This document shows, in pieces, positions 7,363 through 15,458 of a DNA stretch of 21,374 bases. The stretch spans positions 1-21,374 of the forward strand of contig VXPR01000194.1 of assembly GCA_009839405.1 (NCBI GenBank), given 5' to 3'. Position 1 is the stretch's first letter. Each line of letters begins with the position of its first letter. Below the pieces are notes generated by a model. The model did not search any database. It was given only the letters and a program-made list of their open reading frames with translations, and was not told the DNA's origin. A program made the translations under genes and the position numbers. This DNA is from Gammaproteobacteria bacterium. GTDB taxonomy: Bacteria > Pseudomonadota > Gammaproteobacteria > Pseudomonadales > Azotimanducaceae.

Positions 7363-8310
7363 ATGTCTTTGCCGGCTGGATTTGTTGACAGAGTCGAACG
7401 CGAACTCGGAGCGGACCAGGCCGGCCGCATTGTGGCAAGTATGTCGGAACCGAAGCGAGTCGCCTGGTGGGTCAACCCCTTGCGGCCGTGTTCGTCGGAG
7501 TCGCTGCCATGCGGACTGCCACTCGAGAGTTTGGCGGGAGTGATGACGTGCGCGCCAGGCGAGCGGCAATCGGTCATGCATCATCCGGCAGCCACGACGG
7601 GAGCCATCTATCCCATCAACCCGTCGAGTTTAGTTGCCGTCCTGGCCCTGGCACCCTTGCCGGGAGAAGAGATCCTCGACCTTGCCGCTGCGCCCGGCGG
7701 CAAGTCGATACTCATCGCCGCGAGGATGAACAACACCGGTAGACTGGCGGCAGTGGAGTCGGTGCGCAAGCGATTCTTGCGCCTGCGCGCCAATCTGCAT
7801 CGTTGTGGGGTCACTATGTCGAGATGCTATCTCGACGATGGCAGGAACACGGGCAGGAAGACCCCCGAACGCTTCGATCGCGTGCTGCTCGACGCGCCCT
7901 GCTCTTCAGAAGGACGATTCCGCAGTGACGATGCGAATACTACCCGTCGCTGGCGGCCCCGCAAGGTGGTGGAGACATCGCGCAAACAACGGGCACTCAT
8001 AGACTCCGCATTTCACTGCCTAAAGCCCGGCGGCGTGTTGGTGTATTGCACATGCACTTTCGCGCTAAAGGAGAACGAGGAAATAGTGGAATGGTTGTTG
8101 CGACGCCATGAAACTGCCGAACTGCATCCCTTTCGCTTCGACGGAGGGCCGGGTGAGGAAGGAGCGCTTGCCGGCACTTTGCGCATTGTCCCCGACGACA
8201 TCTTTGACGGCTTTTTCGTTGCAGTGATCCACAAGCTGCCGGCGCGCCCCAACGGGCGCGTTGGCAGTTCGCTGCGCGAACTGCTAGCGCCGTCGGGCGA
8301 TGTCGCGTAG
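7363..8310 (+). CDS. RNA cytosine-C5 methyltransferase, NOL1/NOP2/Sun (RsmB/RsmF) family
   Basis: SAM-dependent enzyme that makes 5-methylcytosine in rRNA or tRNA. 315 residues. It shows motif I DLAAAPGGKS (106-115), motif IV DAPCSSEG (177-184, Cys180) and motif VI YCTCTF (228-233, catalytic Cys231), followed by the usual KENEEIVEWLL helix. The length is near that of single-domain members; E. coli RsmF and RsmB are longer with extra domains, so the target base cannot be assigned. The ATG at 7363 is chosen because the preceding 37 codons of open frame do not look like the family and GGTGGAG lies upstream. The last 22 or so residues (after HKL) are encoded by dispersed repeat family 1, apparently replacing the native end near DGFFVAVIHK. 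Ends 3 nt from the convergent ABC gene. Confidence 0.9.
   Translation: MSLPAGFVDRVERELGADQAGRIVASMSEPKRVAWWVNPLRPCSSESLPCGLPLESLAGVMTCAPGERQSVMHHPAATTGAIYPINPSSLVAVLALAPLPGEEILDLAAAPGGKSILIAARMNNTGRLAAVESVRKRFLRLRANLHRCGVTMSRCYLDDGRNTGRKTPERFDRVLLDAPCSSEGRFRSDDANTTRRWRPRKVVETSRKQRALIDSAFHCLKPGGVLVYCTCTFALKENEEIVEWLLRRHETAELHPFRFDGGPGEEGALAGTLRIVPDDIFDGFFVAVIHKLPARPNGRVGSSLRELLAPSGDVA
8243..8284 (+). repeat. Dispersed repeat, family 1, copy B (inside a coding region)
   Basis: CGCGCCC-CAAC-GGGCGCG hairpin (8243-8260), then TTG, then GCAGTTCGC-TGC-GCGAACTGC (8264-8284). It is the same two-hairpin order and near-identical sequence as at 11653-11696, and the second hairpin matches 5631-5652. It is translated as the C-terminus of the methyltransferase. 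Confidence 0.85.
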
Positions 8311-8313
8311 GGG

Positions 8314-10131
8314 TTAAGCTGCCGATTCTCGCACGTCCGGTTCCAGAAACTGCGCGAGGGCGAACTCTCGATAGAGTGCATTGGTTGCCACCAATGCGCC
8401 GTGCGTGCCTGATGCGACCGTGCGGCCTTCGTCGAGGACGATGATTCGGTCTGCCTGACGAACGGTGGAAAGGCGGTGTGCCACGATCAGCACTGTGCGC
8501 TTGCCTTTCTGCAGCTCAAGCGCAGTGCGAATCGCTTCCTCCGAACGCGCGTCCAGGGCACTGGTGGCCTCGTCCACGAGCAGGATGCCTGGCTGTCCGG
8601 GCAAGGCCGGTGCCGCCAGAAAGGCGCGAGCGATGGCAAGTCGCTGCCGCTGGCCCCCGGACAGACCGACGCCTCCCTCACCGACGTTGGTTTCGATGCC
8701 GTCCGGCAGCGCAGCGACGAAATCGGTGGCATGGGCGTCTTCAAGGGCGGCCTTGACATCGGCTGGCTTCGCCTCCGCCGCTCCGTAGGCGAGGTTGTCC
8801 GCGATGGAGCCGGCGAACAGGACCGCATCCTGTGGTACGGGCGCCATTTGCCCGCGGAGGTCCGAGAGAGATTGCGCCCGCACATCCACTCCGCCCACCA
8901 ACACCGACCCCTCGTCCACATCGTGGAAGCGCAGGACCAAGTCGAGCATGGTGCTCTTGCCGGCGCCGGATGGCCCAACCAGTGCCACCATCTCGCCGGG
9001 TTCCACCACGAAGGAGACATCGTCGAGCACGTTGGCAGAAGGGCGCGACGGATAACGAAACGACACCCGTCGGAACTCAATGCGGCCCGGCGTCGTTTGC
9101 GCAGTGGATGTGTCCGGTTCCGGCAGCCGGGACGATGACGCCAAGAGTTCCATCAGGCGTTCGGCGGCGCCGGCAGCACGCTGGATTTCGCCCCAGACCT
9201 CGCTCAATGCGCCGACGGACCCAGCAACGACGAACGCATAGAAGATGAACGCCACCAACTCGCCTTGGGTGGTGCGCCCCGAGAGCACGTCCTGACCGCC
9301 GATCCACAGCATGGTCGCGACCGCCGCCAGCACCAGCACCATCACCGTCGCCACGAGCCAGGCACGCTGGCGAATGCGCTGAACTGCCACCTCGAAGGCT
9401 CGATTGACGTGGCGGCGGAATGCGTCGAGGTCCCGTCGCTCGCGCCGGAACGCCTGTACCACGCGAATGTGCCGCAGCGACTCGCCGGCGTAGCTGCCGA
9501 CATCGGCGATGCGGTCCTGGCTTGACCGCGACAGTCGCCGCACGCGCCGGCCAAAGAACACCACCGGCAGCACGACGAGAGGGACGCACGCCAGCACCAG
9601 CAGCGACAGGCGTGCGTTCGTCACCACCAACAGACAAACGCCACCCACACCCATCAGCAGGTTGCGCAGGGCGATGGACACCGATGAGCCGATCACCGTC
9701 TGCACGAGCGTCGTGTCCGTGGTGATGCGCGAGGAGATTTCGGTGGGGCGGTTGGTGTCGAAGAAGCCGGGGTGCAGGCGGACAAGGCGCGCATACACCG
9801 CGGTGCGAATGTCGGCGCTGACGCGCTCGCCGACCCAGGAGACGAGGTAGAAGCGAATCCACGTCCCGGCGGTGAGCACCAGCACGAGCACCGCGAACAC
9901 GAGAATGCTCGCCTGCAACACGTCCACAGAGTCCTGGGCGAGGCCACGATCCACCAACAGCCGCAACCCTTGCCCCACCGACAGCGTCACGGAAGCCGTG
10001 ACCAGCAAGGCGACGAACGCGCCGACGGCCCGCCATCGATATGGCGCCACAAAGGACCAAATGGGCAACAGCCGGGTCAGCTCCTTCGTTGCCGCCCGCG
10101 CGTGTTCGTCTGGTCTCGTGTCCGCCACCAC
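8314..10131 (-). CDS. ABC exporter, fused permease and ATPase (MsbA-like)
   Basis: Half-transporter of about 605 residues; two copies would form an exporter in the inner membrane. An N-terminal six-helix transmembrane domain (about 30-330; LLVDRGLAQDS, LHPGFFDTNRPTEISSRI) precedes the nucleotide-binding domain: Walker A GPSGAGKST (386-394), Q-loop PVPQDAVLF, signature LSGGQRQRLAIARA (from 490), Walker B ILLVDEATSALD (516-527) and the switch His in VAHRLST. The overall pattern fits the MsbA-related ABCB subfamily of proteobacteria; the substrate (lipid, drug or peptide) cannot be told. The start is probably GTG at 10131 or 10128; the open frame continues upstream for 113 codons without homology. 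It diverges from the TPR protein gene across a 180-nt spacer with two inverted repeats. Confidence 0.93.
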   Translation of the reverse strand: MVADTRPDEHARAATKELTRLLPIWSFVAPYRWRAVGAFVALLVTASVTLSVGQGLRLLVDRGLAQDSVDVLQASILVFAVLVLVLTAGTWIRFYLVSWVGERVSADIRTAVYARLVRLHPGFFDTNRPTEISSRITTDTTLVQTVIGSSVSIALRNLLMGVGGVCLLVVTNARLSLLVLACVPLVVLPVVFFGRRVRRLSRSSQDRIADVGSYAGESLRHIRVVQAFRRERRDLDAFRRHVNRAFEVAVQRIRQRAWLVATVMVLVLAAVATMLWIGGQDVLSGRTTQGELVAFIFYAFVVAGSVGALSEVWGEIQRAAGAAERLMELLASSSRLPEPDTSTAQTTPGRIEFRRVSFRYPSRPSANVLDDVSFVVEPGEMVALVGPSGAGKSTMLDLVLRFHDVDEGSVLVGGVDVRAQSLSDLRGQMAPVPQDAVLFAGSIADNLAYGAAEAKPADVKAALEDAHATDFVAALPDGIETNVGEGGVGLSGGQRQRLAIARAFLAAPALPGQPGILLVDEATSALDARSEEAIRTALELQKGKRTVLIVAHRLSTVRQADRIIVLDEGRTVASGTHGALVATNALYREFALAQFLEPDVRESAA

Positions 10132-10154
10132 GCGAATCGTAGCCCGGATCGTCA

Positions 10155-10219
10155 GCGAGTGCTCTTGAGGCACTCGCCGCGAAAGGGTAGCCCGCGTTTG
10201 GCAACGTCTGTGGCAGACG
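10155..10219. promoter_or_regulatory. Two inverted repeats in the ABC/TPR divergent spacer
   Basis: GCGAGTGC (10155-10162) and GCACTCGC (10170-10177) form a perfect 8-bp inverted repeat with a 7-nt gap. CGTCTG (10205-10210) and CAGACG (10214-10219) form a second, with a 3-nt gap. The first is about 25 nt upstream of the ABC start. They could be operators or RNA hairpins; no regulator is encoded nearby. Confidence 0.35.
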
Positions 10220-10310
10220 CATTCAGCCAGTCGGATGTCCCCCTTGCGTGCCGGTTCGATGTAGCCTTTACTTCCTGTACGCACCCACGGCTCATCGAGG
10301 GGCTGCCAAC

Positions 10311-11615
10311 ATGCTTGTCCGGTCAAACCATCTGGGGCCGACGACGGACGCCATACGCACATGGCGTGCTCGCTTGGCAACGGCTGCACTGGTTGTCGCC
10401 GGACTGAGCCCGGCGACCGCCAACGCCGAAGAGCGAGAAGGGACGCTCCGGCCAGACGAGGCCGTCGCACTTGAGCAAATGCAAGCCGGCCTCAACACGC
10501 GTGAGTACGCCCGCGTGATCGTTCAGGGGGAGGATCTCGTAGAGGCGATCGAGGCACGGTCGCACCGCTACGACACGGACCTCATCGCGCCTCTCAGCCT
10601 GCTCGCCGAAGCCTTGCTGCGCGGTGGAGATGCCGTTCGCGCTGACGGGGTCTTCGAGCGAGCACTGCATCTTGTGCGCGTGAATGACGGCCCGGTGAGC
10701 CTCAGCCAACTGCCGCTGGTGTATCGCCAGGCAGACGCGCGCAACAGCATGGGCGCGCGCGGGCTCGCCAACGACCGCGAGGAATTCGCGCTGGACCTCC
10801 TCATTCGCGGTCATGGCATAGACAGCCCCGAGATCATCGACGGCCTGCTGCGGCTCGGCGACTGGTATGCCCAGAATCGCTACCACATCTCCTCTCGCAT
10901 CATCTACAAGCACCTCACCGCCCTCGCCGAGGAACACCTACCCGAAGGGGATGCACGCACGCTGCAGGCTTGGCGCGGCTATGCCGAGTCCTACCAGCGC
11001 ATCGTCTGGCCGATGCCGCGCCGTCCCAACACCGGCGGCTTCCGTACCGGCCCGCCGCTCGATCTTTACGACTGGCGCATCCTGCAAGGCTACGACCCTT
11101 TCGAGCACTACCACCTGCGGCGGCGAGCCCACGACAAGGGCGAACTTGCCCTCAAGACCGTGATTGGCCATCTCGAGGCCACCGGCACCACCGCCGAGGT
11201 CGCCGAGGCGATGCTGGAACTGGCCGACCTGCACATGCTCTACCGGCGCTACAGCCAGGCGTACGAGCAATACCGAAAGGTTCGCGCCACCCTGGCATCA
11301 GATCCCGAAGCGCTTGCGGGCGCCTTTGACATGCCCGTGCCGATCTACCTACCCCTGCCTACCGGTCGTGGCGAAGGTCGCGGCTCATGGAAGGGCGTCG
11401 TGCAACTCGCGCTCACCATCACCCATCGAGGCGACGTGGTCGGGCGCCGAACCGTGCGCGCCGAGCCCGGCGGCATCATCGAACACCGTGTCCGCATGGC
11501 CGCGCGTCGGGCTCGCTACCGGCCGGCGTTCGATGGCGACCGCCCGATCAAGAGCTTCAACGTCCCGCTGGAGTACACCTACAGCTATCTGCCGGGCACC
11601 GTCGCCTCGCGGTAA
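10311..11615 (+). CDS. Exported TPR-repeat protein with TonB-like C-terminal domain
   Basis: A 434-residue secreted protein. The N-terminal signal peptide (about residues 1-39) has basic RTWRAR, hydrophobic LATAALVVAGL and an ANA-EE cleavage site. The middle has helix-turn-helix TPR-like segments (LSLLAEALLRGGDAVRADGVFERAL; LLRLGDWYAQNR; AMLELADLHMLYRRYSQAYEQYRKV). The C-terminal part (about 360-430; VVGRRTVRAEPGG, ARRARYRPAFDGDRP, VPLEYTYSY) resembles the TonB C-terminal fold, but there is no TonB transmembrane anchor or proline-rich spacer. ATG at 10311 has GAGGGG about 10 nt upstream. It probably acts in the periplasm as a binding or scaffold protein; the precise function is unknown. Dispersed repeat family 1 begins 11 nt after the stop. 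Confidence 0.85.
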   Translation: MLVRSNHLGPTTDAIRTWRARLATAALVVAGLSPATANAEEREGTLRPDEAVALEQMQAGLNTREYARVIVQGEDLVEAIEARSHRYDTDLIAPLSLLAEALLRGGDAVRADGVFERALHLVRVNDGPVSLSQLPLVYRQADARNSMGARGLANDREEFALDLLIRGHGIDSPEIIDGLLRLGDWYAQNRYHISSRIIYKHLTALAEEHLPEGDARTLQAWRGYAESYQRIVWPMPRRPNTGGFRTGPPLDLYDWRILQGYDPFEHYHLRRRAHDKGELALKTVIGHLEATGTTAEVAEAMLELADLHMLYRRYSQAYEQYRKVRATLASDPEALAGAFDMPVPIYLPLPTGRGEGRGSWKGVVQLALTITHRGDVVGRRTVRAEPGGIIEHRVRMAARRARYRPAFDGDRPIKSFNVPLEYTYSYLPGTVASR

Positions 11616-11625
11616 GGCCCTTCTT

Positions 11626-11757
11626 CGTAGGGGACAGGCTTGTCCCGTCCCGGCGCGGCCTTACGGGCGCGTTGGCAGTTCGCTTGCGCGAACTGCTGTG
11701 CTTCGACGCATACCTCGGCGCGTTCAAGACGGGCGACCACAAGGGTCGCCCCTACGG
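11626..11757 (+). repeat. Dispersed repeat, family 1, copy C (most complete)
   Basis: Consecutive hairpin modules: GGGACA-GGCT-TGTCCC (11631-11646); a GC-rich unit ending GGGCGCGTTG (11653-11674); GCAGTTCGC-TTGC-GCGAACTGC (11675-11696); linker TGTGCTTCGACGCATACCTC; and GGGCGACC-ACAAG-GGTCGCCC (11731-11751). It begins with CGTAGGGG and ends with CCCTACGGGG, so the outer flanks are inverted (GTAGGGG / CCCTACG). The remainder of the intergenic region (11758-11990) shows no gene or clear signal. Confidence 0.8.
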
Positions 11758-11990
11758 GGCCCGGGTGCGCTTTCAGCACGCAGCTCGGAGCGAGGGCCCA
11801 TTGACGCTCCTCCCGCCGAGGGCGAAGCAACCAAGGGCCCGAGCATGCAACCAGCCCTCTCCCCGCGAGACGGGCGCTGTCGATGGCCGGTCATGCCCCC
11901 AGTTCCCTGCGCGTAGGCGCCCGCCACCCTTGATTTCGCGTCGTCAAGCCGCCACAGTGCGCGCGCTTCAAGCCTTCAGGAATCATCTTT

Positions 11991-13442
11991 GTGAGCGAAA
12001 TCGCCTTCGGCTCCGCAGTCGAGCTTGCCGCTGCCATACAGAGGCGCGAGATTGGCTGCGTTGAACTCTTGCAGCACTTCCTTGGCCGCGTGGACCGGTA
12101 CAACGAGCGCCTCAATGCCATCATCGTCCAGCGCCGCGACGAGGCCCTCGCCGAGGCCCGCGAGGCCGATGCGGCGCTTGCGCGGGGCGACGATGTGGGG
12201 CCGCTGCATGGCGTGCCCATGACGGTGAAGGAGTCCTATGACGTCACCGGCACACCAACCACTTGGGGCGTTCCCCGGCTCAAGGACAACATCGCCGAGG
12301 GTGACGCACTGTCCATCGAGCGGCTGCGGCGGGCCGGCGCAATCATCTTCGGCAAGACCAACGTGCCGCTGCTGTTGTCCGACTTCCAGAGCTACAACGA
12401 AATCTACGGCACCACCAACAATCCGTGGGACGTAAAGCGCGCGCCGGGCGGCTCTTCGGGCGGTTCTGCGGCAACCTTGGCGGCGGGGCTCACCGGGCTC
12501 GAAACCGGCTCCGACATCGGCGGCTCCATCCGCAATCCTGCGCACTTCTGCGGCGTCTTCGGCCACAAGCCCACTTGGAACCTGCTGCCGCCCCGGGGCC
12601 ACGCGATGCCGGGAGTGCTGACACCTTCCGACATCTCCGTCATCGGTCCGCTGGCACGCTCTGCGGCAGACCTCGAAACGGCCGTGCGCGTGATGGCCGG
12701 CCCGGACGAGATCGCCTCGCGGGGACTCAAGCTCGAGTTGCCTGGCCTCGCCAAGGCACCATCCGACCTCAAGGTGGCGGTTTGGCGCGACGACGAGGCG
12801 GCGCCGGTGGATGCCAGAGTTTCCGCGCGAGTGGACCTCGTCGCCGATGCCCTCGCGAGCCTCGGTGCAAAGCTCGACTACGACGCCCGGCCGGTTCAGG
12901 CCGCGCATTCGCACGAGACCTATCAGCGCCTGTTGCAGGCGACGATGGCGGCGCGCATTCCGGAAGAGCAATACCTGCGCGCCGTGGCAAGGGCGGATGC
13001 CTTGGCGCCGGACGACAACAGCCTCGCAGCCATCTCGGCGCGGGCCCAGGTGGCGCGTTTCCGCGATTGGAGTGCGGCCAACGAGGCACGAACGCATCTG
13101 CGCTGGCAGTGGCACCGGTTCTTCGCCGAGTACGACGTTCTGCTCACCCCAATCATGGCCACGTCCGCCATCGAGCACGATCACCGACCCATGGGCGAGC
13201 GCACCGTCAACGTCAACGGCGAGGCGCAGGATTACTTCCGCCAGGTGTTTTGGTCTGGCCTCACCGGAGTGGCCTACCTGCCGTCCACCATCGTACCTAC
13301 CGGGCCGGACGACGCCGGGCTGCCCATCGGCGTGCAGATCGCCGGCCCCGAGTATGGCGACCTCATCACCATCGGCGTTGCGCAGTTGCTCGAACGCGAG
13401 GGGTTTGCGTTCCGCGCCCCGCCGGGTTTCGACGGCGCTTGA
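11991..13442 (+). CDS. Amidase signature family hydrolase
   Basis: Ser-cisSer-Lys amide hydrolase of 483 residues. Lys80 in MTVKES, cis-Ser155 in APGGSSGGSAA and nucleophile Ser179 in TGSDIGGSIRNP are all present, followed by FCGVFGHKPTWN as in FAAH-type members. The C-terminal half (PSTIVPTGPDDAGLPIGVQIAGPEYGD) is canonical. No GatB or GatC is nearby and the sequence lacks GatA-specific context, so this is a stand-alone amidase of unknown substrate rather than the tRNA amidotransferase subunit. Start GTG at 11991 gives SEIAFGSAVELAAAIQ, the typical first helix. The stop is 12 nt before mvaD, so the two are probably cotranscribed, although no functional link to the mevalonate pathway is evident. 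Confidence 0.92.
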   Translation: MSEIAFGSAVELAAAIQRREIGCVELLQHFLGRVDRYNERLNAIIVQRRDEALAEAREADAALARGDDVGPLHGVPMTVKESYDVTGTPTTWGVPRLKDNIAEGDALSIERLRRAGAIIFGKTNVPLLLSDFQSYNEIYGTTNNPWDVKRAPGGSSGGSAATLAAGLTGLETGSDIGGSIRNPAHFCGVFGHKPTWNLLPPRGHAMPGVLTPSDISVIGPLARSAADLETAVRVMAGPDEIASRGLKLELPGLAKAPSDLKVAVWRDDEAAPVDARVSARVDLVADALASLGAKLDYDARPVQAAHSHETYQRLLQATMAARIPEEQYLRAVARADALAPDDNSLAAISARAQVARFRDWSAANEARTHLRWQWHRFFAEYDVLLTPIMATSAIEHDHRPMGERTVNVNGEAQDYFRQVFWSGLTGVAYLPSTIVPTGPDDAGLPIGVQIAGPEYGDLITIGVAQLLEREGFAFRAPPGFDGA

Positions 13443-13454
13443 GGCCGCTTGAGG

Positions 13455-14417
13455 ATGGCGGCCCGCGGGATGGCAACCGCAGTCGCGCATCCCAATGTTG
13501 CCCTGGTCAAGTATTGGGGCAAGCAAGCGGGAGCGGGCAACCGTCCGGCGACGCCGTCTCTTTCGGTGACGCTGAGCGGCATTGCCACCACCACGCGGGT
13601 GGAAGCCGCGCCGGCAGACCGGCTATGGCTGAACGGCGAGGAGGTGCAAGATGCCAAGGTCGCTGGTTTTTTGGCCGAGTTGCGCACGGCCTTCGACATC
13701 CCGGGCCTCGCGATCACCACCGACAACGACTTTCCCACCGGCGCGGGGCTCGCGTCTTCCGCGTCAGGCTTCGCGGCCCTCACCACCGCCGTCGACGCCG
13801 CCTTCGGCTTGGGTCTTGGCGGGACGGAGCGCTCGGCTTGGGCGCGCCGGGGTTCGGCATCGGCGGCGCGCTCGATCTTCGGCGGCTTTGTGGCGCTCGT
13901 GGAACGGGATATGGAACCCATAGCGGAAACCGTTGCTAGTGCGGAGCATTGGCCGTTGGCGGTAACCGTCGGTGTCGCATCGCGGCGGATGAAGAGTGTT
14001 GGCTCCACCGAGGGCATGGAACGGGCGCGTGCTACATCCCCCTTCTACAAGGCTTGGACCACAAGCACCCACGACGACTTCGCCGCCGCGTTGCGCGCTG
14101 TGCGGGCGCGGGACTTCGATGCCCTCGCCGAGGTGGCGGAGCACAGCAGCATGAAGCTGCACGCACTCACCCTCACCAGCCGTCCGGCGATCGTGTACTG
14201 GGCGCCGGCCACGGTGGCCGCCCTGCATGCGCTGGCGCAGTTGCGACGTGCCGGCACGGGCGTCTTCGCCAGCATCGATGCCGGTCCGCAAGTGAAGGCA
14301 TTCAGTGCCCTGGACGACGCAGACGAGGTGGCGGAGGCACTCGCGAACGTTCCGGGCATTGAGCGGGTGATCCGCTGCGGCATCGGCCCCGGTGCGGTCG
14401 TCACCGAAGCCGGCTGA
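13455..14417 (+). CDS. mvaD: Diphosphomevalonate decarboxylase
   Basis: GHMP-superfamily enzyme that converts mevalonate 5-diphosphate with ATP to isopentenyl diphosphate, CO2 and phosphate; cytoplasmic. About 320 residues. Family marks: AHPNVALVKYWGK (N-terminal), TPSLSVTLSG, the phosphate loop PTGAGLASSASGFAAL, RRGSASAARSIFGGFV containing the conserved Ser/Arg, KSVGSTEGM, and the catalytic Asp in SIDAGPQV (the usual following Asn is Gln here). ATG at 13455 has GAGG about 10 nt upstream; ATG at 13470 (MATAVAHPN) is an alternative that matches the family start equally well. The stop overlaps the start of mvaK2 (TGATG), implying coupling. The haloarchaeal-type phosphomevalonate decarboxylase is a possible alternative, but the adjacent phosphomevalonate kinase favours the classical route. 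Confidence 0.93.
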   Translation: MAARGMATAVAHPNVALVKYWGKQAGAGNRPATPSLSVTLSGIATTTRVEAAPADRLWLNGEEVQDAKVAGFLAELRTAFDIPGLAITTDNDFPTGAGLASSASGFAALTTAVDAAFGLGLGGTERSAWARRGSASAARSIFGGFVALVERDMEPIAETVASAEHWPLAVTVGVASRRMKSVGSTEGMERARATSPFYKAWTTSTHDDFAAALRAVRARDFDALAEVAEHSSMKLHALTLTSRPAIVYWAPATVAALHALAQLRRAGTGVFASIDAGPQVKAFSALDDADEVAEALANVPGIERVIRCGIGPGAVVTEAG

Positions 14418-15379
14418 TGGCCGCTAGCGCCATCGAAACTTCCGCACCGGCCAAGGCGGTGCTGAGCGGCGAGTACGCAGTGCTGGTCGGTGCGCCGGCG
14501 TTGGTGGCAGCGCTGGACCGCCGCGTCCGCTGCCGACTGACAGTTCGCGAGCAGGGCGGTTGGGAGTTTCTCGGCACGGGCCACGCAATGCACCAGCGGA
14601 TGACTCGCGACGAGTTGTTGGCGAGCCCGGCGGACACCCTTGCCGGCATCGTGCCGCAAGTGCTGCGTGCAAACGAAACGCCGCCGCATGTTGGCGTCGA
14701 GATCGACTCGACCGCGTGTTACCAGGGCGGCGTGAAGCTTGGGCTTGGCTCCAGCGCTGCGGTGGTGGCGAGCCTTGCAACGGCGCTGTCGGCGCTGGCA
14801 GGGCGTCGCTGCCGACTGGCCGAGCTGCTCACCCTGCACGGGCGCTTGCAAGGCGGCGGCAGCGGGCTGGATGTGGCGGCGGCGGCCAGCGGCGGCGTGA
14901 TCCGCTTCGCGACGGGCAAGGCCGTGCCGGTGAAGCTGCCTCGCGACCTCTACCTTCGATTCGTCTTTGCCGGTCACGGCACGGCCACCGCCCCGATGCT
15001 GGCGCGCTTCCACGCTTGGCGCAAAGGCGAGATGCCGGCCCCATTGCGGGCGCTCGAGCACGCGGCGGAGCAAGTTGCCGCGCTGGCTTCGAGCGGCGTT
15101 GCTGTCGGTACCTTTCTGGAGGCGCTTGCGGTCAATGCGGAGGCACTCAGGCACATGGACGAGGCTGCCGGCATCGGCATATTCGGCTCATCGCACAGAG
15201 CCGCTGCTCGACTGGCGGCCAAGTCAGGCGTGATCTACAAGCCCTGCGGAGCCGGCGGCGGCGACATCGGAGTCGCCGCCAGCGACAGCCGAGAGCGGCT
15301 TGATGCGTTCGGTGACGACGTTATCGAAGCCGGACTGACGCCAGTCGCTGCGAGCATCGACCCCGCCGGCGTCGGCTGA
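14417..15379 (+). CDS. mvaK2: Phosphomevalonate kinase (GHMP family)
   Basis: Phosphorylates mevalonate 5-phosphate to the diphosphate, the substrate of the neighbouring decarboxylase. 320 residues. GHMP motifs: SAPAKAVLSGEYAVL (9-23), KLGLGSSAAVVASL (107-120), HGRLQGGGSGLDVAAAASGG (141-160; compare the AQG-GSG-DVAAA segment of yeast ERG8), and KPCGAGGGDIGVA (275-287), where GAGGGD marks phosphomevalonate kinase rather than mevalonate kinase. Start ATG at 14417 overlaps the mvaD stop by one base. No mevalonate kinase, HMG-CoA reductase or synthase gene is in the window. A mevalonate kinase or related sugar-kinase assignment is possible but less likely. Confidence 0.82.
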   Translation: MAASAIETSAPAKAVLSGEYAVLVGAPALVAALDRRVRCRLTVREQGGWEFLGTGHAMHQRMTRDELLASPADTLAGIVPQVLRANETPPHVGVEIDSTACYQGGVKLGLGSSAAVVASLATALSALAGRRCRLAELLTLHGRLQGGGSGLDVAAAASGGVIRFATGKAVPVKLPRDLYLRFVFAGHGTATAPMLARFHAWRKGEMPAPLRALEHAAEQVAALASSGVAVGTFLEALAVNAEALRHMDEAAGIGIFGSSHRAAARLAAKSGVIYKPCGAGGGDIGVAASDSRERLDAFGDDVIEAGLTPVAASIDPAGVG

Positions 15380-15458
15380 CGTCACTGCCCGGGCGCAACT
15401 TGCCAAGCGCGCACGCGGCGGGTCAAACTGCGACGGTCAACGTGCGGGAGGGATTCGC

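Noticed and set aside
10132..10470. 113-residue N-terminal extension of the ABC exporter
   Set aside because: It overlaps the divergent TPR gene and has no similarity to ABC exporters.
11758..11990. A small gene in the TPR-amidase spacer
   Set aside because: Frames through this stretch are continuations of neighbouring-frame shadows running over the repeat; none has a ribosome-binding site or a recognisable product.
11976..13526. A 516-residue open frame antisense to the amidase, and a 504-residue frame at 12425-13939 on the plus strand
   Set aside because: High GC leaves few stops in other frames. The amidase and mvaD have clear catalytic motifs, while these translations are Arg/Ala/Pro-rich and unlike any family.
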